DNA from: Phallusia fumigata
Lineage: Eukaryota > Chordata > Ascidiacea > Phlebobranchia > Ascidiidae
Direction of reading: 5' to 3'
Assembly: GCA_008931825.1 (NCBI GenBank)
Contig: QXVZ01028720.1
Coordinates: forward strand, 976-27,500
DNA length: 26,525 bases
In this document: one piece after another, positions 9,807 through 20,360 of the stretch
How positions within the stretch are numbered: the first letter of the stretch is position 1
How the letters are laid out: each line of letters starts with the position of its first letter
Position numbers and translations under genes: made by a program
Notes under the pieces: generated by a model
Database searches by the model: none
What the model saw: the letters and a program-made list of their open reading frames with translations, nothing else
What the model was told of the DNA's origin: nothing

Positions 9807-9998
9807 CTTTTGGCAATTGGTAGACACAGAAATCTCCCATTTGCCTTTTCAGCGAATCCTCGGCATAATCGTATCCATTGGTATTTCCAAGGTTGTCTAT
9901 CATGGAATTTACCCACATCAGGCCAGTTCGTTTGGTGACGAACAAACAAAGCAGTATTGATTTGTTTTGCCACCAACATGTCTGATACGGTCTTTCCA
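9807..9998 (-). CDS. Internal exon (192 nt): first half of second cytokine-receptor module
   Basis: The acceptor is ttgtgtgtgtttgtag and the donor is CCAAAAG|GTACGT; both are strong. It encodes 63 residues beginning ERPYQTCWWQNKSILLCLF. The two cysteines are spaced C-x9-C, as in the N-terminal domain of class I cytokine-receptor modules, where the second Cys is usually followed by x-W; here it is L-F. A further Cys follows in GDFCVYQLPK. N-K-S is a sequon. The exon is phase 1 in and phase 1 out, joining 10334-10674 upstream (G+TG gives Val) and 8624-8713 downstream (G+TA gives Val). The family match is an inference from spacing and neighbours, since no alignment could be run. Confidence 0.58.
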
Positions 9999-10333
9999 CT
10001 ACAAACACACACAACTTAGGTTGGTATCTTAATACCGCGAGCAAATTGGTTTTATGTTGCGTTTTTATCTTTTTATCCGGATTTGGCTTGACCATAATTG
10101 AATGTTCTCTACCACTACAAACTATAAGGAACAAGTACGCGACTGTTTCAAAACTTTATGGGTTGGTTACGGCTGTTTCAAATCTTGTCGCAATGTAAGA
10201 TAAATTATTTCATTTCTGGAAAGCACCAAGCATGATAATAATTTGCGAGAAAACAGATGCAAATACTATCGAGTATAATGCGTTTTGCAAATCGAGTGTT
10301 AAAATGTAGTTTGTTGTTTAACCACCAACTCAC

Positions 10334-10674
10334 CAAGGTCGTGGAATTTTGTATCCAGGCTAAGTCTCGTAGCATTTAGAGTTAAACCGACGTACAGTTG
10401 ACCGACGTCCTCAAAATAAACTGAACAGTTTCCAGCGGTGATTGAAACACCACAACATGTCCTGATTGGGGTCCCGTGTTCAGCAGGGGTACGTAAGCTT
10501 TTTTCTCCGGTCAAGTTAAGACTGCACAAAGGTGCGATTAAACCACATGTATAAGACGTTTCTGCCAGGTACAGTACAGACATGCGGTAGTTATTCTGGC
10601 CAATGTACTTTTGCATATTAACGTTGCGACGGCCAGTGCAGATCGTCCTTATCAAAGTAAATGCCAATGTGCTA
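10334..10674 (-). CDS. Internal exon (341 nt): end of FNIII domain plus Ig-like domain
   Basis: Encodes 113 residues in one open frame. The acceptor is cgttttcatgtgctataag after a long T-rich tract, and the donor is GACCTTG|GTGAGT (strong). One leading base completes TAT from the previous exon. The first part, with NNYRMSVLYL, looks like the F strand of a fibronectin III domain. The WSXWS box expected after it is not recognisable (the sequence there is ETSYTCGL). The second part, GTPIRTCCGVS then NCSVYFEDVGQLYVGLTLN, resembles the Ig-like domain between the two receptor modules of LIFR, which also begins with a Cys-Cys pair, and the end of gp130 domain 1. Sequons are N-L-T, N-C-S and N-A-T. 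An alternative internal acceptor (ctgtacctggcag, about 10582) would shorten the exon but break the phase with 11097-11244. Confidence 0.6.
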
Positions 10675-11096
10675 CTTATAGCACATGAAAACGAAAAAAA
10701 TAACTACAAAGGGTACATGTATTTGGCAGAACAGATGTCACATGTAAATCCACATGTCTTCTAATGCAATATTGTGTTTGGACTTTTTGCACTTGACTTT
10801 TGTGCGTAATACTCAAGGAAAAAAATAATACTGTGCCTCAGAGAAGCTAGGTTCGCTAAGCGGCTCTCGGCTGGTGGATTAGTGCAGATTGATTTTTATG
10901 TGAGCTGTTCATGGCAGGGCCCAGAAAAGAGGATGCAGAGAGATTATGCACATATTGAAAAGATACAACATGTATCGATTTTAACCAAACTAGAGTTTCT
11001 AAGACCACAAATTACCACTACAAGAGTTTAATTCCTTGGCATAAAAGATAACTGAACCTGTAATACTCTTTCAAATTTTCAACCAGGAACACTTAC

Positions 11097-11244
11097 TATT
11101 GGACGTGGAAAGCAGTCACTGTAATTTGTGACCGTCGACCAGTCAAATTTCCTTTAGTGGCCCAGGAAAGCAAACCAGTTGTTTCGTTGTATTTAAAGTT
11201 GATCTTATCTCTTCTATACAATTTGTTCAAGAGATACATGTCGT
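11097..11244 (-). CDS. Internal exon (148 nt): start of FNIII domain
   Basis: The splice sites are textbook: acceptor tcgtgtttttctgcag and donor CCAATA|GTAAGT. It encodes 48 residues starting DDMYLLNKLYRRDKINFKYN. TTGLLSW followed by ITVTAFHVQY fits the B and C strands of a fibronectin III domain (conserved Trp, then hydrophobic-x-x-x-[FY]-x-V-x-Y). Sequons are N-E-T and N-L-T. Two leading bases join the phase-1 end of 15990-16209, and two trailing bases join 10334-10674. A cadherin-like reading (tG.L....itVtA) was considered, but the FNIII reading fits better once the flanking exons are joined. Confidence 0.62.
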
Positions 11245-11692
11245 CTGCAGAAAAACACGACAAATTGATTTAGGAAACCCAATAGTTGTAGGTATAACCC
11301 ACAAACGAAGAAAATATATTGCTAAATGAGATAAGTAATAGAAATATTTGTGTTGCTTAAGCGCGTTAGGAAGTCTACACGAATACACACCCACGTTATG
11401 CAGTGGGGCTTGTCAAGTCAAGTTCTCACAGAACCCAATTGGTGAAAATAGTGCAGTTTTAACACTAAACACGGAACTGTTTGCACCAGACACGCATGTA
11501 TGTATGTTCATTATCTTCACCTTTCCGCACTGACGTACATAAATACCTGTCTGGTTCAAGCCTTATAGTATTACTGATGCTGGGATGATTTAAAGCCGAA
11601 GCGTTTGATGTATAACGCATGTCGATTTTAGGAACTATTAGGGGCAGTTTTCAAAAAGTGCACTTTCAGTTTCTTAAATCACAGAACGACCG

Positions 11693-11742
11693 GGGTTCGA
11701 ACCCCAACCCACTAGGTTTACAAATACAGAGTGGTTACACCA
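11693..11742 (-). ncRNA. tRNA-like RNA polymerase III promoter remnant (SINE head or pseudo-tRNA)
   Basis: On the minus strand a Box A-like TGGTGTAACCA (11732-11742) is followed 28 nt later by a perfect Box B, GGTTCGAACCC (11693-11703). The T-stem does not pair fully and the A-B spacing is slightly short, so this is not a working tRNA. It may be the head of a tRNA-derived SINE or a decayed tRNA. The Box B core GGGGTTCGAACCCC is palindromic, which weakens strand assignment. Confidence 0.35.
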
Positions 11743-13467
11743 ATCAAGTGTTGCAATTAAGAGTTGAAGGTATGCAACCAGTCAAGTGATCTTACTTGGG
11801 TTAGCAGGGTTTCGCATCCTGTCAAAGCCCATTCGGCAGAAGTCCATGCAAGTCTTTCCAGTATGATTTTTACATAGATCGACCCGATGGTACGCCAGTG
11901 CCAAATCAAACAGCAGAAACAGGGCGGAAATCCATATCAGCGATCGCAACATTGCTAAAGTGTTGCATCAACAGTATACTGCGAACTTGAGATCTGCAAG
12001 AGATGCAAAGAAAAATGTGAAGTCCACAAAGTTTCACTTGTGTCTGGTTCCAAAGAAAAGGTGCGCCTGTTAGGAAAACACTGGCACTGAAAGAGTCACA
12101 TAAATATTATTCGCGACGTGCAAGTGCTTAAGTGTACTTCAAAATAATCGATAGTATGGACTCCAAACTCTGCGATTGAATCTGCCATATCAACTTGCAG
12201 AATGCGAGTGTCTTTTCGGACTAACTCACTGTTACTGTTCCAATACTGCTACCCTGTAGTTTGCCCGACACACCTACGCAGACACAGACCGGGGACATGC
12301 AGCTTTTTGAAAAGTCGTGTTTTAAACAGACAATGTTGCTTGATCAACACCAGCGTCACGGACCCAAGCAAGCCTAATGATGCATAGATGCTTGACCACA
12401 GCAAGATTAGGCCCAACTTGTAGGTTTACAAAATAATTTTGACAACTATTAAAAACCCGCAAATCGAATAGATAAAAGAAACATCAACTGGTTTTTGGTG
12501 CCATCCACCATTTGTAAATCCATCTTAACAGCAGTTCTGCTGGCAAACAGGCTCATTTTTGAATACGTATTTACTGTAACAACTTGTTTGTGTGGTTTAC
12601 CATCTGTTTTAACCTCAATTTATAGACGGCCTAACTGTATAATGAATGTTTCTTTTCGGACTACCTCGAAATCTCTGCACCCACACTCTACCCTTGCGAA
12701 CTGCGGCGAAGGTTAAACGCTGCATTGGTCGGAATTTTTTGAAAGGGAATTTTTCACACGCGCCAGGATACATCTCGGTCTTTACAGCGGATGCGACTAC
12801 AGGCTGGTTCGAAATGCACGCTGCAAAACGTCCAGCTACCTCAGCTTATGTGGGCAACGCAGGCAAGGTGCTGGGCTTTTTACACCAGCCGCCATGATGC
12901 CAGAGAGGTAGGGAGAAAAAACGCAGGTAGGCAGAAAAAAGAGTGAAAATAGCGAGTGAGCGTAGAGACTTCCCGGCTGTCAGGGGCTTTCAAACACATC
13001 AACGATGGCAACTTATTTTGAAGCACGGCGCTGTTCAACGTGCAAGCGACAAACGTTGACTCCACGAAACATGAAACGTCATGTGTGCCTGGACAACGCT
13101 GGTTCAAGGGAAGACAGATTATGTTGAAACACGTTTCAGCGCATGGGAAATTTTCTTTACAACAGAACTGCTGGGTGATTTTTAAATGTATAAGCACGAG
13201 TGCAGTCCATTAAAGTTTTAAACTAAAATAAATATTTTAACCATGTGGAATTGGTTTTAGTACAACACATGCACAATAAAACAATTTCTAATCTTAAAAG
13301 AGTTGAATTCCAAAGCGTATGTCTTTAGGAACACAAGATACTTTATTAACAAATAACTGCCAGAGAGCTTTCATGTCGTTATTACATTGAAGTAAAGAAA
13401 AAAATTAGACATAAAAAACAACTTATTTTATAATATGGCAAAACATTTTATTGTTCTATGTTGTACA

Positions 13468-13545
13468 TCGGTGCAACGATACCAAGGAACACTGGGTCGA
13501 AAATATCGTCGGTGCAACGACACCAAGGGGCAGCTGGGCCCCGAA
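13468..13545 (+). repeat. Two-copy tandem repeat, unit about 41 bp
   Basis: TCGGTGCAACGATACCAAGG at 13468 is followed 41 bp later by TCGGTGCAACGACACCAAGG. Both copies continue with a CTGGG-containing segment. It sits inside plus and minus ORFs of unknown significance. Confidence 0.6.
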
Positions 13546-15989
13546 GGTAACAAAAATCTAATCTTGTATTATCCTGATATTCAATACAACGAAAGTGCGT
13601 CTTATGCAACGCTTTTGCGGTGGCGAATATACCCGTGCTGGACGTTTTGGCAGCGCGTGATAACACACTTCCTTCGGGTAAATAAAATTGCTTTTGTTCG
13701 GACGGCGGCCACGCATTCCCAAGGGCGAAAAACTAATCAATGTCGTGTTAAAAGGTAATAGGGCAACCGCGTTTTGACATAAGCTTGCAAACGTTCGACT
13801 TTGCAGTTAATTGACTGAATTGCGCTTGATGTTATAAAAGTGGTGCTTCCTTAAGGCTATTGGCGTGGTGTGGCGTGACAAAGTTTGGAAAGCCGGAAGT
13901 TATCTGGAATACAACGCAGGCCGTTTGTACAAGGGCAACACATTATAACTGGACTCCAACAAATCAGCTGTTGGATTTTAAGTACAGTTTGTGTATCTGA
14001 CACAGATTGCTGTTTCTACAATGCCCCCATCGAAAGGCTACACTTGTATTGTCGTGAATATTTGGCATAAATGTTATTACGAACAGTGAAAATTACGACA
14101 TCCATAATTTCAGCCCCAATGTAGTTGAAATCGACCATAAACTCTGTTGCACTGGAAAACGACGACGATAGCACACAAGCGCAAATTTTCCAACCTCAAA
14201 AATGCGACCCTGGGCTTTTAGAGCCGCCGAAAACGTTCAGACGCAAGCTTTTTAAAAGCACGAGACGAAAAATGGGTATTACTTTCTCCTTTAGCGAAAC
14301 AAGGTAAAGCTTCGCCTGCTTAAATTAAGGTATCGACAACGCAAGGCATGGATGCGGCCGTGACAAGCTCATCCTGCGTACATCACTTTTACAACGTGGC
14401 ACAGGCCACTGGTTCTTGACAAGTGATGTGTGGGTGTCAGGTTACTGATAACTTTCGCTGTAGAAACGACAACGTCCATGTAACAGCAACTAACGACATG
14501 CATTGTGAGCGTCCGGCCTTTCCGAGAACAAGTTAGTGTTTCACGTTTTGAACTTATAATCTGGGCCGTGTTTTGAAATAAACGGCAGAAAGCAGGAGAA
14601 TATAGGTGACTGAAATTGTACTGACAATTGCGGTGAACTTGGACATGCATTAAGCCACAAATATATACTTTCCTGATGATTGCCGATACATGGTGACAGC
14701 ACTCGACAAACTGGTGTGTCAACATTACTCATATCCGAGTTTACAAAATGGTTAAAATCAAGATAGCGCACTCACACCTGTAATAAATCCTTAAAAGTGT
14801 TTCAATCAATGCTTTGCAGACATACAAAGGTTGCATACCTGGTCGTCACCGTTCAATATTCACAAGCTATTTGCTGTGCGGTGCGGGTATAGAGTTACAT
14901 ATGCGTGGGCTGCAGTGAACGAAACACAAGCCATTTGCATGTCCACAGTTACAATATCCAGGCACATTGCGATAGCACAAACCCAATTAAACCTCCAGAC
15001 CCCAGATGGGACCTTTTGGGTGTAGGGTTGCGCGTTTTCGCTGCAAGGCATTCTATTATGCGGTTTGGCATTTATGGTCATAATGCCAGTGGGAACAGAA
15101 AAGGACTTTCGAGGGTTCGTTTATCACAGAAATAGCGCCAATAAACATGTTTACATGCCGGGAGTTACATTTATCTGGTAACATTTACAGGCGAGCATAT
15201 GTGTTCCGATCCAAACGTAAGTGCGGTCTGAAAATACCCAGTCTCATGGTCAGAAAGGGCCTGACCTATTCGTCACAGAGAATCGCGAGTAAAAACAAAA
15301 CATGTTTACGGCAATGTGTGTATATCATCCGCTGTCATTTTGTAACTTAAAAATCTAAGCAATTTCTACATAAACCTACGACCAAGTTAAATGTTTGAGG
15401 AAATTTGTCCAAATAATAGATAAAGACTTCAGCGGAGACCTTTCGAAGTTGCTTAAACAATTTGCCTTCCAAAAAAAAAAAAAAAATAGAAAATAAATCA
15501 AAAACTTATCAAATCATAAGTAGATTAGAAGCATTCTTACAACATCTTAAAATCGACAGATCCGAATGTTAAAAGCAGCTTGGCCATGGCGTTTAAGTGC
15601 AAATACTAATCAGATCATAGTTTTTTTTGCCTGCGATAACTACGGCTGTAACAAAAACGCGGTTTTAAAACTTACGGGCATGCAGACTGCATTGAGCTTG
15701 TGCTTTGAACAGCGGTTTCGCGATGTTTTCGTTGCTTCATCTAAAAGCTTTCTTTACCGAGTGTGCAACGGAAAATGCCCAACCTTTGTATACGGCCGGG
15801 ACACAATTATGCATTGAAAAGCGACAGCATGCCCCTTTTTCGGTCGGTTGGGCTTAGAAAAATGACAACCATACCGCAAAGACACTCCGAAGAAAGCATC
15901 ACAATAAATTGTTGTCTTAGGAGTAGAGACACAGTACACACACTTTGGAAGGAACGATAAAACCTGACAACAGAAATCTTAACACTTAC

Positions 15990-16209
15990 ACGCAAAGTTA
16001 TCCCACACCAAGATGATTACAGGTAAAATACTGCCAAACGCACTGGCTTCTGTCAAAAACGATTGACAACTTTCGATATTACTTGGTCCACCAGTTTTCC
16101 AATTAGTTCCCATGGTGTTAACAATTAAACCACCACAAACCTGGAATAGCGTGGCCTCGCACTGGGTAAAAGTTTCAATAACAGACGCGCAAAGATCAGA
16201 CCTCAACCA
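15990..16209 (-). CDS. Exon (220 nt): first cytokine-receptor-type domain (D1)
   Basis: The open frame is 73 codons, with a strong donor TTTGCGT|GTAAGT. The acceptor is less certain: gcgttag (16210-16216, phase 0), or ttgag a few bases further in (phase 2). Key features are L-C-x9-C (LCASVIETFTQC), a third Cys in FQVCGG, and a fourth in ESCQSFLTE, followed by ILPVIILVWDNFA. The last segment matches the F strand and the [N/D]-x-[L/F]-G turn that closes the first domain of a gp130/LIFR receptor module. Joined to 11097-11244 (phase 1), it leads straight into the FNIII Trp about 30 residues later, the spacing expected between D1 and D2. A plus-strand exon-like segment overlaps the 3' part of this interval and would contradict it. 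Confidence 0.45.
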
Positions 16210-16283
16210 CTAACGCATATTAAGGACGCTCCCCAGGGACAGGCGACAGATTCCACCCAACAGACTGCAAGGGTTGGCAAGTG
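16185..16283 (+). other. Plus-strand exon-like segment overlapping receptor exon
   Basis: Flanked by acceptor agtttcaataacag and donor GGCAAGTG|GTGAGT and open for 32 codons (RAKIRPQPLTHIKDAPQG and on). The splice sites are good, but the first 25 bases lie inside the minus-strand exon 15990-16209, and no partner exon was found. Only one of the two can be a conventional exon. Confidence 0.2.
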
Positions 16284-16818
16284 GTGAGTATCCGAAAGGA
16301 CCATGTCGTCATGTATACGACGCCATTGCTACTCATGACCTTGAAATATTAACCCAAGGTCAAATCATAATTGCTTTACATAACTTGATGAGTTTTGGCA
16401 TCGTGAACCCGGGAATGATTGTTGGTAGTTTTGGTCTGGAAAACATTCAAGAGCAGAGTACTTCGGCAATGCTAACTAAAGTATTTGCGCTACACGCTAC
16501 GGTTTGTTTTGTAAAGGCCTTATGTTTTGTGAAGGAATGGGACGCGTGGTCTTAGGATATGAAGCGTAAAGCAAAGTCTGTTGCAACAGCAGAGGAAATT
16601 TGCTGACATAAAAACCTTCTTCCTAAGTGGGGTCGACAAACACATCACTGCCCATACATGAAGATACAGTTGTTGTTCTGGTGACCGTGAACAAAACCTT
16701 TCACTACAGGTATCTGAAGAGTTACAAACCACAAAGGTATGCTTTCACAGTCAAGAATATGCCTAGTATCTTAACGTCCGACTGCTAGTATCAAACATTT
16801 CCTAATTAAACTTGCCAC

Positions 16819-16916
16819 GTCCGAAACAACCGAAAAGAAGACTAGAACGCAAAAACTTGTCAAGATTCCAAGCGAAAATCCGGCGCCCATTACTATGTGC
16901 AACTTGGTATTGCTTT
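16819..16916 (-). CDS. Possible first coding exon with signal peptide
   Basis: After a strong acceptor (tatatttgtttggttgcag) the sequence has 26 nt and then an ATG (16888-16890) opening MGAGFSLGILTSFCVLVFF and SVVSD. This is a good signal peptide: short N-region, about 18 hydrophobic residues, small or polar residues after. An AG acceptor just before a start codon fits either a 5' UTR intron or a spliced-leader trans-splice site, which is common in Ciona. The listed end uses donor TCGGAC|GTGGCA, which is weak but gives phase 0, matching one acceptor of the next exon. The frame stays open for 14 further codons (ASLIRKCLILAVG and a stop) and another donor may be used. Assignment to the receptor is by position and orientation only. 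Confidence 0.38.
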
Positions 16917-18089
16917 CTGCAACCAAACAAATATACGTTTATTTTTCGAATCAAACACTCAAATGCTAAACATGGAAGATCCTCCGTTGACCTACAATCT
17001 GCACACAATAAAAACTGGAACTTGCAAGGTCATACCTAGGCTTTACTGGATATAATAAGCGATCTCATTGAAGGAAACAACATACCAAAGGTTGCCGTAT
17101 CGTCTGGCTCCAGTGCGCCATTCTAATCCGGCTCAGGATACCGTAAACAGGTTCAACTGCGAGCTCGTGAAATAAGTCGCGCGTTTACGCATCACCTGAA
17201 ACCATTCGCCGAACCTATGGACTGACGTCACTCGATTCCGTTCACGTGGTGCGTTCAAGGACCATTGCGTTAAAGTCGCGGCACAAGTTGACGTGGGTTT
17301 AGCAAAGCAAATCCTGATCAAGGGCTTAACAACGTCAGGGGCATTTTTGCAGTATTACACATTACTTGATACCACGGACTTCGAAACAGCTTTGTGTATT
17401 CAGGGATTGTTGCGTTCAGTATGGCGTAAACAATTTTGTAGTGGACGCTACAACGCAAGAAGTTTGTCTTTTCACTAAACGAATTGGAAATGTTTCGAGA
17501 ACCGAATCTAACGAACCAAAAAGACAAAGTAACCTAGCGAAAAAAACGTTTACCAAAACACGAATACAAAGCTTCAACAGACTATGTCTTTTGCTAGTGC
17601 ATTGCCGAAACTAAACGAGAATCGACAGTTCATTGCACATGCAAAATGCCTCTCCTAAAACCAGCAAATTTCGCTGAAAGAACCGAATGCAGCAATTTGA
17701 AGCCTTCACGGGTAACTAAACACTATCACTAACCACAAGTATGTTATTTTCCAAGCTGATATTTTCTCTCAAAAACCCGTTAGCACAGGCGGTGGCTTTG
17801 TCTTGCAATATCTGCAAAATTTGTAGCAGCACGTACGCTCTAAAGTTCTTGGATTGCTATTGGAACAAAAACAACTTCTAATCGAATTTTACGCTTGTTT
17901 TTTCGTTTCTGGCGTCTGACAGAAGTTTTCAATGGATCGATACGGGCGGACCTAATGGCGGTCTCTTTATACTTTTGCCAAGCAATAATGACACGTGAAA
18001 AACTATAACCAGCAAAAACCGCATCGATTTGTTTTCGTTAACTTAACGGCTGAAAAACTTTACTGTGCCGGCATGCCATTAATGCGTTG

Positions 18090-18209
18090 GAGCGAGAATT
18101 TGTTTCAAAAGAAGTTTTAGGAATAAAATCCAGTTAAAACCTACATAAAGGCCTGTTGTTTACGTCGTTTTGGCAGATACCCTTGCAACAACTGTCTCTG
18201 ATGTCCCTA
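18090..18209 (+). repeat. Left copy of a 120-bp duplication flanking the n at 18210
   Basis: Appears identical to 18211-18330 by eye; read as contig-end overlap left unmerged. Confidence 0.85.
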
Positions 18210-18210
18210 N

Positions 18211-18330
18211 GAGCGAGAATTTGTTTCAAAAGAAGTTTTAGGAATAAAATCCAGTTAAAACCTACATAAAGGCCTGTTGTTTACGTCGTTTTGGCAGATA
18301 CCCTTGCAACAACTGTCTCTGATGTCCCTA
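18211..18330 (+). repeat. Right copy of the 120-bp duplication
   Basis: Partner of 18090-18209, continuing into unique sequence at 18331. Confidence 0.85.
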
Positions 18331-20262
18331 ATGACCACAATTCCATGTATCCAAAACCTATCACTAGCCCCGTGTGCTGAAATGGTCAGTCCGATGGATC
18401 TGGAAGGTTCTAGAAATCTGGACAACAACCGGTGGTGATATAAGGAGCCAAGCAAAATATGCACCGGCAATACAAGAAACCGTCTATTACGCATACACCA
18501 ACGTTTAAACCAACAACAAAGTGTTTACTGTTACAAGAACACAAATGTGCCACGAACAAACCGTTGTGTTGTGTGTCGCGTGTTCAACTATCTTGTGTTG
18601 ACCAACTGGGGGACGGGCAAGACGCCCTAGAGGTTGCTCTTTCAGAGGAAAGCAGCACTAAACTGTATTCGACTACTGCTCCGGGACAAAAACACATCGC
18701 TCAAAAGCGGAGATAAAAACCACTGAATCGAGCATTCAATGTCACTCATGTGCTTCGAATCATGTCTTAACAAGCATTGACAAACTTCGTTGGCCTGCGC
18801 TATAACTGTCTTTTGTCCTGACTATGTACCGTCCCGCCTCGATCGCGTAGTAATTACTTACCGCATGAAGGGATGGCCAGGCGCCAAGCGAAAGGGCAAG
18901 ACCACTTATTGGTTTTTGACCTGGCGACGGACGCTTAGGAAACTAACAAGCTTACAGAGACCTACAGCAGACAACAGAGCAACGAATGTCTCCGTTTAAC
19001 TAAATGACTTGAGACAAAGCGGAACGGGAGCAGGTCAATCTGCAACTACGTGATGGCGGGACGGACTTGGATTTAAAGCGAAGCGGCGAGGTACAATAAA
19101 CTTCCTTGCATTTTAGAAAAAACACAGCGTTTGTACTACGGAGTTTGTGGAAGCAAAGTGACCCGACACCGAATTTCATCGCAAACCTATATCTTTTGAT
19201 AGCAATGGTTCGAAACCCTTTTCCTTTTCTGTATCAACCCAAATCATCAATCAGTACTCGTACCCCCTTCTGGAATTTCCTAAAAGTAATTACTGTTTTT
19301 ATGTTTAAACAAACAATTTTATGCTAGAGATGTAATGCAGTGCCTATATAATTGATCCTAATGGTTCAGCATCAACGTAGCACCTAGAAACAAATCTAGC
19401 AATCCTGGTTAAGAAACTATGCTTTATAGTGTTCACAAGCGTAAGTGGTGTTTTTTGTTCGAGGTTTAGGTGCACCAAACACAGAGGAAAACCCATAAAC
19501 TATTTAAAGTCTCTCTAGCCCCCTGTCCTGTTTGAGTTGGTGTACGTGATGTTTACAAATAGCGGACGCCATTGATTCAGCAGACCCAAGACCATAGTAC
19601 TGCACTAAACGTCAAAGAACGAACGGATGAACAACGCGGTTCTTCCGCGAAACAAAGAGGTTTTGCGTCACGTCCAAATGGGATTTGGTTCGATCGGCGC
19701 AACAGATTATTGACAGCTTCGTGCGAACGAGTGACCGGCTGCCGCGGCCCCAGTTTATGCACGAGAACGCAAAATCATCTCGAGTTATAATGTAGCGATC
19801 AATTATTTACATGCATCACGCGACAAACAATGAGATAATTTTACATTGTCATCGAAATTCTACAATTTGAAAGCTTGTAGACCACCTGCCCTGTCACTTG
19901 TTATCATTCTGATGCATATTTTCTAATCAAGCCCGTCTGACTAATCACAAGGCCGGTATGACACAGGAACTCACAAATTAAAGTTACTTTTCTGCGAAAC
20001 TTTTAAACTATGTCAACCCTGCAGAGTATGTACAACATAATAACTCAATTCCCCTCCAATGTGATTTGTAATTACTAGGCCTTGTTACACGCTAAAAGTC
20101 ATCACCACATGACCCAAGGTCGTTCAGGTCAGTAGCGGTGAACCGCTTTGGTTATTAACTTAGCAACACTTGGTCGATGCCCAGGATAAAAACCTCACTT
20201 CACGCTAGAGCCGCATGTGATAAAACCTAGATTTCAAAAAGCAACAAGACAAGAAGTTGAAG

Positions 20263-20360
20263 ATTCTATTTGAATAAGATACTGACGATGTCTACTCAGG
20301 TGAAATATATTTCTCTTTTTAACGAACAGCCATTGACTGATTTTGTGTTTGAGGCATAGC
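20263..20360 (+). pseudogene. Spliced leader joined to a short ORF: probable retrocopy of a trans-spliced mRNA
   Basis: ATTCTATTTGAATAAG (20263-20278) is the full Ciona 16-nt spliced leader as I recall it. It is followed not by a GT splice donor, as in an SL RNA gene, but by nine bases and an ATG (20288) opening MSTQVKYISLFNEQPLTDFV and FEA before a TAG (ending at 20359). Beyond that stop the same frame stays protein-like (LHCYNFESRLHSDRQCADAY) for about 30 codons. Leader, short 5' UTR and ATG in genomic DNA is the structure of a trans-spliced mRNA, so a reverse-transcribed, mutated insertion is the simplest explanation. The parent gene was not recognised. No clear poly-A tail or target-site duplication was found. 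Confidence 0.55.

Larger units (their letters stand above)
11245..15989. other. Large intron of the receptor gene, no firm exon
   Basis: Exon 15990-16209 joins 11097-11244 directly in phase, so this 4.7 kb is read as one intron. Exon-like islands exist on both strands, for example minus 12880-13197 (cysteine-rich, with VSCFVESTFVAC), plus 13002-13124, and minus 14390-14470 after acceptor tgtcgtttctacag. None has matching splice sites and phase at both ends. A run of about 17 A residues lies at about 15470-15486. Confidence 0.45.
16917..20262. other. Upstream or intergenic sequence, no supported gene
   Basis: Contains scattered ORFs of 60-85 codons, such as 18459-18716 plus (ending in DALEVALSEESSTKLYSTTA and a stop) and 18790-18999 plus. 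It also holds a minus-strand segment 18862-18933 bounded by acceptor gtttcctaag and donor GCG|GTAAGTAA that is open in two frames. None could be joined to another exon. A 120-bp assembly duplication lies at 18090-18330. Confidence 0.4.

Noticed and set aside
11097-11244. Cadherin or dystroglycan-type reading of the exon (tG-L...itVtA)
   Set aside because: Joined with its neighbours, the Trp, C-strand and F-strand spacing fits FNIII followed by an Ig-like domain better. Kept as an alternative only.
15469-15487. Poly-A run as a retrotransposon tail
   Set aside because: No upstream element boundary or target-site duplication could be seen; a simple homopolymer is sufficient.
16274-16555. Plus ORF of 93 codons with protein-like composition
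   Set aside because: No motif or splice support; a GTAAG-type donor (GTGAGT at 16284) lies at its very start, arguing against continued coding.
20263-20310. Functional SL RNA gene
   Set aside because: The leader is followed by AT rather than a GT splice donor, and no Sm-site-like or hairpin structure was recognised.
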